A stretch of DNA of 64,000 nt from Defluviitaleaceae bacterium (GTDB lineage: Bacteria > Bacillota > Clostridia > Lachnospirales > WQUN01): contig WRLD01000002.1 of assembly GCA_009777845.1 (NCBI GenBank), positions 100,074-164,073 on the forward strand, written 5' to 3'. Each line of letters opens with the position of its first letter. Position 1 is the stretch's first letter. The notes below the pieces were generated by a model. That model had not been told where the DNA came from and made no database searches. It was given only the letters and a program-made list of their open reading frames with translations. Of the stretch, positions 59,110 through 64,000 are shown piece by piece. The position numbers were made by a program, and so were the translations under genes.

Positions 59110-59180
59110 TTGAATAAAAATAAATGGAGGTGTTCCAATTTATGAAAAAAGCATGGTTAGATTGAAAGGTGGTGAATGTT

Positions 59181-59444
59181 ATGTTAAGCGAAGTCCTGCG
59201 GTTGTTGCGGATTTCACAAGATTGGACAATAAAAGAATTGTCCGAAAAGATGAAAGTTTCGTCCTCTTATATAAGTGAATTAGAAAAAGGGGTAAAAAAA
59301 CCATCGCTGGACATATTGGATAAATATAGTGCGGCTATTGGCATTGATAGGTCAACAATACTCTATTTTGAGGAAGAAGGAGGGAAAAATGATTATGGCT
59401 ATCAAAAATTACTTTTGCATATGCTTGAAAAAGTATCTCAGTAG
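59181..59444 (+). CDS. XRE-type HTH regulator inside the insertion
   Basis: A protein of 87 residues from the ATG at 59181 after AAAGGTGGTG. LSEVLRLLRISQDWTIKELS and KVSSSYISELEKGVKKPSLDILDKYS form the HTH. It has no sensor domain. Together with the tiny frames upstream it could be a peptide-linked switch, but this is inference. A strong terminator follows. Confidence 0.88.
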   Translation: MLSEVLRLLRISQDWTIKELSEKMKVSSSYISELEKGVKKPSLDILDKYSAAIGIDRSTILYFEEEGGKNDYGYQKLLLHMLEKVSQ

Positions 59445-59511
59445 AAAAATATAAGCGTTCCTGCTTTCTGAAGGACTTATGTGTCTAACATTGTAATAAC
59501 TGAATACACAG

Positions 59512-59554
59512 ACACGCCCCGTAATCCGAAATTACTGGGCGTGTTTTTATTTTC
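59512..59554 (+). terminator. Strong intrinsic terminator of the HTH gene
   Basis: ACACGCCC (59512-59519) pairs with GGGCGTGT (59537-59544), with an inner GTAAT/ATTAC helix, then TTTTTATTTT. Confidence 0.92.
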
Positions 59555-59577
59555 AAGATTTTCAAGAAACAAGATTT

Positions 59578-61551
59578 TCAAGAAATATAACAAAAGTTAC
59601 AGTTGACAAAACGCTCTGTGGCGAGCGGTTCATTTGTTACATTGTCATGCTTATACACAACAATTTCAGAAAACGGATAATTTTCAAAAACTATATGCGC
59701 CGCGTTTACATGTGGGCTTTGTTCGATTTCATAAACCGGCAAAACAACAAGCTCAACAGCACCTAACGCCGTAGTCATAATATCCAGTACCGCCTGTAAA
59801 TCCATTGCGGGCGTTGACGAGCCAGATAATGCCTGTAGCATTGCCAAAACATCGTCCCACGGAATTACTACCTCGGTTTCGATTACATTCAAGCCGATTG
59901 TTACATCGGGAGGGTGCAACCAAAACGAATACGCGGTATGCTGCGGAAGAATCGAAAAGCCGTCTGGGGCGCGTTCCTCAACAACGGAATAAAAGCCATA
60001 GGGCAAGCCCTCTAAATGCCACCAGCCATTGCCGACGGTGCTAGTTACGCCTGGGTTTGTAGGCGTGATTTGTGCGGTTTCTGTTAGCACTTGGGATAGG
60101 TTAATGCCTGTATTGTTAAATGTTACGCTCTGTCCGTCACCTGCCGCAACAGTCATACTGCTCATGCCCTGCAACCGTATCAACGCCCCTGAATGGGGGT
60201 GTGTTGCGTTTGGCACGTTTTCTCTCGAAAGTGCGTCTATTTTTTCTATGAAAACAGAGGTACTGCTTTCATTCGGCGGTTCGCCGTTACGCGGATTTGC
60301 GAAAATAACCGTTGCTTCGGTTGCGGTGTTTGCTGTGACCTGTACTGTTTGTGTCATAGGCTCGGAAAGACTGTAGCCGACTGGCGGACTGGTTTCGGTT
60401 ATGGTGTATTGCCCTGCCTCTAGGTTTGTTAAAAGTATTTCGCCGTTTGACGGTGTTGTGCGGGTTACGTTATAGCCGTTCGCACCAGTAATCTGAAATA
60501 CCGCGCCTGCAAGCCCGCGGCTTGCTTCCGCGCTTCGTTTGATAATGCGTAAGCGGCCGAGGTCGGGGGTTTGCGGCTCAATTTCCCATGTGTATTCCGC
60601 GCTTGCGAATACCTCGGGGACATAAAAGATAATATCCTGCCAGCCGTCAGTATCGTTTGGATTCTGCATAACAAAAACTCTGTCGGCGTACTGGTTGTTT
60701 ATTCCCACAAGATTTACGCCTGCGGTTATGCTCTCGCTTCCTGTTGGCAGGACTAGGTGAAACGCGGAGATTTCATTAAATGAATGGTGAGGATTGGCTG
60801 AATATATGCCGTTGGGGTTTGCGGGTGCGGTAGCGGCAAGCGTTCCGTCAACATATAATCTTGTTCCTGCGGGAGTATCTGCCGTCCACTCAAAACGGAA
60901 GGGATTGCGGCGGCAGTTTGTTTTTCGGTTGTTGCCTACGGCAAAAATCGGGGATTGGGGGTCTATTCCTAGGATAAAATCATGTGCTTCGCCGTTTACG
61001 GTAATAGCAGGGAAATTTGCTTCCGCTTCCGCGCCTCCGACACCGTTTATGCGGTCGTTTACCCCTGCAAGCGTTATGCCCTCTAGCCGCCCCCATGTGG
61101 CACTTGGAACGCTGATATACGCTACGGCAACTCGGGTCATATACGAAAACCACGAAAGCTCGTCTACGGATTCGCTCGCGGTTAGCGCGGTATTAACAGG
61201 GAAGCCGTATCTTAATACTGTGCGGAACTGCGAGCCGTCTACGTCTGATAATTCGTATACCGCTCCGCTGTTGCCCGGGCCGCGTAACGTGGGATTTGCA
61301 CAATACGCCTCGTAGAATACGTTGTTGATATTTACAGCGTATCTGCGTGAGCTTATAATGTTTCCGTTCATGGTAACGTAGGCATCATGAGTGTATTCTT
61401 GTCCGATTTCGGTTACGGCTGTAATTGTTGGGAGTGCTTCGTTTGCCGATATATTGGTAGTTATGGGTATTATGCCAAGAACACATAAAAACGCCATAAG
61501 GATTACCATAAACGGCTTGGATTTTTTTCTTGCTTTGTTTTGTAAAATCAT
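59578..61551 (-). CDS. SpaA/Cna-B adhesin, N-terminal part (gene split)
   Basis: A protein of 657 residues. A signal segment (FMVILMAFLCVLGIIPITTNISA) is followed by a domain with YEAYCANPTLRG and YMTRVAVAYI. This recalls the thioester (TQXA) domain of Gram-positive adhesins, but the usual TQ is TR here, so the thioester may not form. SpaA/Cna-B repeats follow (GRLRIIKRSAEASRGLAGAVFQI, then TITETSPPVGYSLSEP). The frame leaves family sequence after NVTNEPLATERF and ends in VNCNFCYIS, coded by the insertion edge. It is the first gene of the transfer operon and a likely sortase substrate. Confidence 0.85.
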   Translation of the reverse strand: MILQNKARKKSKPFMVILMAFLCVLGIIPITTNISANEALPTITAVTEIGQEYTHDAYVTMNGNIISSRRYAVNINNVFYEAYCANPTLRGPGNSGAVYELSDVDGSQFRTVLRYGFPVNTALTASESVDELSWFSYMTRVAVAYISVPSATWGRLEGITLAGVNDRINGVGGAEAEANFPAITVNGEAHDFILGIDPQSPIFAVGNNRKTNCRRNPFRFEWTADTPAGTRLYVDGTLAATAPANPNGIYSANPHHSFNEISAFHLVLPTGSESITAGVNLVGINNQYADRVFVMQNPNDTDGWQDIIFYVPEVFASAEYTWEIEPQTPDLGRLRIIKRSAEASRGLAGAVFQITGANGYNVTRTTPSNGEILLTNLEAGQYTITETSPPVGYSLSEPMTQTVQVTANTATEATVIFANPRNGEPPNESSTSVFIEKIDALSRENVPNATHPHSGALIRLQGMSSMTVAAGDGQSVTFNNTGINLSQVLTETAQITPTNPGVTSTVGNGWWHLEGLPYGFYSVVEERAPDGFSILPQHTAYSFWLHPPDVTIGLNVIETEVVIPWDDVLAMLQALSGSSTPAMDLQAVLDIMTTALGAVELVVLPVYEIEQSPHVNAAHIVFENYPFSEIVVYKHDNVTNEPLATERFVNCNFCYIS

Positions 61552-61602
61552 GTGTTGCCTCCTTAATTTTTGTTTTTTTGTTGGGAAAAATTTGGTATGA
61601 TG

Positions 61603-61667
61603 GTTAAAAGCTAAAAGCTAAAAGCTAGAAGTTAAAAACTTAAAACTTAAAGCTGAAAGTTAAAAGC
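61603..61667. repeat. Short AT-rich 7-bp repeats upstream of the adhesin
   Basis: TAAAAGC and close variants repeat about eight times. They lie between the leader hairpin and the adhesin start and could change spacing by slippage. Confidence 0.6.
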
Positions 61668-61690
61668 AACGCACAGAAATCACCTCCTAC

Positions 61691-61721
61691 AAAAAAAATA
61701 GACAGATGGGTTCGCCTGTCT
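61691..61721 (-). terminator. Terminator-like leader hairpin upstream of the transfer operon
   Basis: On the minus strand AGACAG pairs with CTGTCT and eight T follow, then GTAGGAGG. It lies 140 bases before the adhesin start. The stem is only six base pairs, so it is weaker than those at 4859 and 37060. The rest of 61552-61851 holds no gene. Confidence 0.45.
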
Positions 61722-61851
61722 GAAAAATTTTATATTAACCGCATATGTTATAAGCATAGCGGGAATTACACGCACATAGTTCGTGTAAGGTCGCACGTAA
61801 AAAATCGCACAAAAAAAATCGCCATAGGCGAGTAAAAAAGGAGAGTTTGAA

Positions 61852-62919
61852 ATGAAAAATTTACTTAAAATCGTTATTACATTGGCACTTATAGTAGGTG
61901 CAAGCACCATTTATAGCGTTGCAAATGGAATTTTCGCAAATGGAGTTTTTGCAACCGAAGCCCTGCCAACCATAACAATGGGCGATAATGCCCCCATGAC
62001 CCGTGACGAGTTTATGGCGTGGCGGGAACAACAAGAAATCCGCTACATTGATATTGACGGGCAGATTGTACCGCCAGGGATTTTCTTTAATGGCTACAGC
62101 GGTAAGGCTTTCAGATACGGAGAAGTGGACAATAGAGTATTGCCTGTTTATCTAATTGCGGGTGCGGTTTCAAATGCCGTAAATCCGTGCGTCAATGTTG
62201 CACCAGCTACGGCATTATCCGCCGAGGAAGTGCCGCAAGCCCCGAATACTACAGCACTCGCCGAAGAAGCGCCGCAAACCCCGATTATTACAGCCCCCAT
62301 TATATTTGACGACCTCACGCCGATACTCTTTACGGACGAGGAATTGACGGCGATGATTGACAGCGTTCCAAACGCGAACCCACTAGAAGCAACGAGTGCC
62401 ATTACCTTACCCAACAGGAAATTAACAGAGGCCGAACTTGGGGCATGGATAGCCGACTACAACGAAATAGGCGGCGCGACCGCTTTTGAGTTAGGAGTAA
62501 TCAGGGAAATCAACCGTGCGAGAGTACAGCACGGAGTACAGCCCTTGGCGTTAAACCCCGCGCTTATGCTGTCCTCTAGGCTTAAAACACAGGAATTTGC
62601 CGATTTACAATATTATAGCCACCGAAGCCCTGTGCATGGCACTGTACGAGAATCCGCTTTAATGCTTGGTTATAACGGCGCGGTTGGGGAAGCAACGGGC
62701 AGAATTGGCTCTAGTGGTGAAGCAAATTTTTTCACTACCCCAGAACGTATTGTTGCGGGAATGTTAGCTTCAACACGCGGACATCGCGAGTTACTGCTAA
62801 GCCCTAGACTTTATTGCGTGGGCTTTGGTGCATCTTTCTCGCCAAATTCTCGCGGTGCGAACGGCAATATGTCGCATATGTTTTATTTTGTCACGCAGTT
62901 TGGGTTTATAATGGATTGA
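61852..62919 (+). CDS. Secreted CAP/SCP-domain protein
   Basis: A protein of 355 residues with a signal segment (LLKIVITLALIVGASTIYSVANG). The first 200 residues are Ala/Pro/Thr-rich with two near-copies of a stretch EEVPQAPNTTALAEEAPQTP. The C-terminal 150 residues are a CAP domain: VIREINRARVQHGVQPLALNP, HRSPVHGTVRESALMLGYN, GMLASTRGHRELLLSPRLYCVGFG. The role of bacterial CAP proteins is not settled (surface binding or protease-like). AAAGGAGAG precedes the ATG. Divergent from the adhesin operon. Confidence 0.85.
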   Translation: MKNLLKIVITLALIVGASTIYSVANGIFANGVFATEALPTITMGDNAPMTRDEFMAWREQQEIRYIDIDGQIVPPGIFFNGYSGKAFRYGEVDNRVLPVYLIAGAVSNAVNPCVNVAPATALSAEEVPQAPNTTALAEEAPQTPIITAPIIFDDLTPILFTDEELTAMIDSVPNANPLEATSAITLPNRKLTEAELGAWIADYNEIGGATAFELGVIREINRARVQHGVQPLALNPALMLSSRLKTQEFADLQYYSHRSPVHGTVRESALMLGYNGAVGEATGRIGSSGEANFFTTPERIVAGMLASTRGHRELLLSPRLYCVGFGASFSPNSRGANGNMSHMFYFVTQFGFIMD

Positions 62920-63274
62920 TATTCCTTGCTTCCAAGTAGCTGTCCAATATGCCGATAGCTTGTCCTTTAAGCCGAAAATACGTACTGCGCGGGATATATT
63001 CGTGATTTTTGGCTATATGCTCCAATATCTCATAAATATTCCCCGACTGCTGTGTTGTCATATAAGTTGCGTAAATAACCCAATATAGCTTTTCGCCCAA
63101 ACGCTTGTTATGCCGCAACCTTTCTACTATTTCCTGTGTAAGGCGTAATTGCTCGATACAAGCAGGCAATGCTCTGTGTGAAAGTGCTGGCGCGGATTCA
63201 AGTGCGGATTTTCGCCATGCTGTGGGTCTGTACTCGCTTAATAGTTTTTGGGCTTGGGCAATTCTTTTTGCCAT
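62906..63274 (-). CDS. Small regulator-like protein (ArpU/RinA-like layout)
   Basis: A protein of 122 residues from the ATG at 63274 (GAAAGGAGAAA upstream). It is helical, ending in YIPRSTYFRLKGQAIGILDSYL, a putative DNA-recognition helix with a Tyr-x-x-Arg/Lys pattern seen in phage late regulators of the ArpU/RinA type. The gene at 63477 has the same ending (ITKDVYYRQRKRAIDVFSS), so the two are distant paralogues. The 3' end overlaps the CAP gene end by 14 bases in convergent direction. Confidence 0.55.
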   Translation of the reverse strand: MAKRIAQAQKLLSEYRPTAWRKSALESAPALSHRALPACIEQLRLTQEIVERLRHNKRLGEKLYWVIYATYMTTQQSGNIYEILEHIAKNHEYIPRSTYFRLKGQAIGILDSYLEARNINPL

Positions 63275-63476
63275 ATAAATTTCTCCTTTCTTTAAGCATT
63301 TAACGCGTTTTTGTGTTAAAAAGTCCAACGAAAAAGCCCCCTTTGGCGTATCCTAGACTATCCTAGATTTACGCTTAAAGGGGGCGAAAATTATTTAATC
63401 GCAATTATTCACAATACAATTTTAACGCACCATGAATTGGCAGTCAATGGCAAAAAAGTCTCACTTTTTGCAACAC

Positions 63477-63998
63477 CTACCCCATCACAAACACATCAAG
63501 AATTTCCATATCGTCCCTTGCGGTAAAGCCCCACAAAACAGACGAAAACACATCAATCGCCCTTTTGCGTTGGCGGTAATAAACATCTTTTGTTATGTGC
63601 GGGCTGTGCATTTGTACCCGCTCCACGATTTCTTCCGCGCTGTTTAGCTTCATAGGCGAAAAATAGGTGTAAAACAAAATCCAGTAAAACACCTCGCCCT
63701 CGCTGTTGTTTTCGCGTATAAGGTGTACAGCGGTGTCGATAAGTTTTAGCATTTCCGCGGTACGCTTCATGCTGTTTGCGTGATGCTCCAGCCTTGTCCC
63801 CCCAAAATCCGCACCCGCGGCGTATATATCGTCTAAATAATCCGTTATGGACATGCCGTATTCGGCTTCAAAGTCCAGTCGGTGCTGTTCCATTGATAAT
63901 TTCAGATTCCACCGCACGTCACGGTAGGTTTTTAATAACCGCTCTGTATCATGGTAACAATCGGGGCGGTTTTGTTGGGCATTTTTATTGTTTGGCAT
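63477..63998 (-). CDS. Small regulator-like protein, paralogue of the gene at 62906
   Basis: A protein of 173 residues whose ATG lies two bases inside the window edge. It has a helical N-terminus (HDTERLLKTYRDVRWNLKLSM), a middle part and a C-terminal putative helix-turn-helix (SPHITKDVYYRQRKRAIDVF) followed by SSVLWGFTARDDMEIL. The layout recalls phage ArpU/RinA-type late transcription regulators. The 202-base gap before the next gene (63275-63476) has a short AT-rich region and a hairpin GCCCCCTTTGGCGTA...TACGCTTAAAGGGGGC, likely a terminator. Confidence 0.55.
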   Translation of the reverse strand: MPNNKNAQQNRPDCYHDTERLLKTYRDVRWNLKLSMEQHRLDFEAEYGMSITDYLDDIYAAGADFGGTRLEHHANSMKRTAEMLKLIDTAVHLIRENNSEGEVFYWILFYTYFSPMKLNSAEEIVERVQMHSPHITKDVYYRQRKRAIDVFSSVLWGFTARDDMEILDVFVMG

Positions 63999-64000
63999 TT

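Larger units (their letters stand above)
58475..59600 (+). mobile_element. 1.1-kb insertion in the adhesin gene
   Basis: Boundaries are approximate: adhesin coding stops making sense at about 58475 and 59605. The left part has hairpins: GTACTTTGCC/GGCAAAGTAC with an inner TCTGCC/GGCAGA (58479-58517), AAACAGCCTAT/ATAGGCCGTTT, and GCGAAT/ATTCGC. Then come small rightward frames with strong ribosome binding sites, an HTH gene and a strong terminator. No transposase is present. No clear target duplication could be found by eye. Confidence 0.5.

Overview
The window looks like most of a large integrative conjugative element or conjugative plasmid from a Gram-positive Firmicute, probably a Clostridia-type gut anaerobe. 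Signs of this are AGGAGG-type ribosome binding sites, TTG and GTG starts, a monoderm-style type IV secretion system with VirB4, VirD4, an M23 cell-wall hydrolase and no outer-membrane parts, a sortase, a SpaA/Cna-B adhesin and a PcfJ-family protein. No relaxase, integrase or att site was recognised, so both ends of the element probably lie outside the window. No tRNA, complete rRNA or CRISPR array was seen.

Layout. (1) 1-4.5 kb, AT-rich: the end of a fibronectin-III repeat protein with a caspase-like domain, then two small related membrane proteins. (2) 4.7-28.2 kb, rightward: a replication/recombination module. It encodes SSB, an RNA-polymerase-like protein with a DFDGD active-site motif, a SNF2-type helicase, a beta sliding clamp, a second SSB, a ubiquitin-conjugation-like cassette (JAMM protease, E1/ThiF-like, E2-like), an N6-adenine-type methyltransferase, PcfJ, a Rad52-type annealing protein and a YqaJ exonuclease. 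It ends in a stub of a primase zinc ribbon. (3) 28.3-31.6 kb, leftward and AT-rich: a three-gene cargo operon (HAD phosphatase, terpenoid-cyclase-fold membrane protein, MoaA-like radical SAM enzyme). (4) 31.8-37.1 kb, leftward: HTH regulator, Rpn-type nuclease, RecD2-like helicase, primase and two small genes. (5) 37.3-40.3 kb: a regulatory hub with a repressor, SLOG protein and J-domain protein. (6) 40.3-61.6 kb, leftward: the transfer operon, from adhesin through VirB2/VirB6/M23/VirB4/VirD4-like genes to an S1 protein, a secreted metallo-beta-lactamase-fold protein and a sortase. The adhesin gene is split by a 1.1 kb insertion. (7) 61.8-64 kb: a secreted CAP protein and two small regulator-like proteins.

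The most interesting feature is how the two replication operons are controlled. Both start with the same sigma-70-type promoter and the same roughly 130-nt leader (48-nt core, 47 identical), in opposite orientations at 4.7 kb and 37.3 kb, and both leaders end in an intrinsic terminator just before the first gene. More intrinsic terminators sit between genes inside these operons (5.4, 6.4, 10.0, 17.2 and 36.1 kb). This suggests conditional or processive antitermination over a module that also encodes its own RNA-polymerase-like enzyme. Other notable items are two 163-bp MITE-like copies with a covarying stem, a cloverleaf palindrome inside a terminator loop, a likely ATT start codon, and a 28-nt 16S-rRNA-like stretch inside the adhesin-splitting insertion. 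All function calls come from reading motifs by eye; no search was run.
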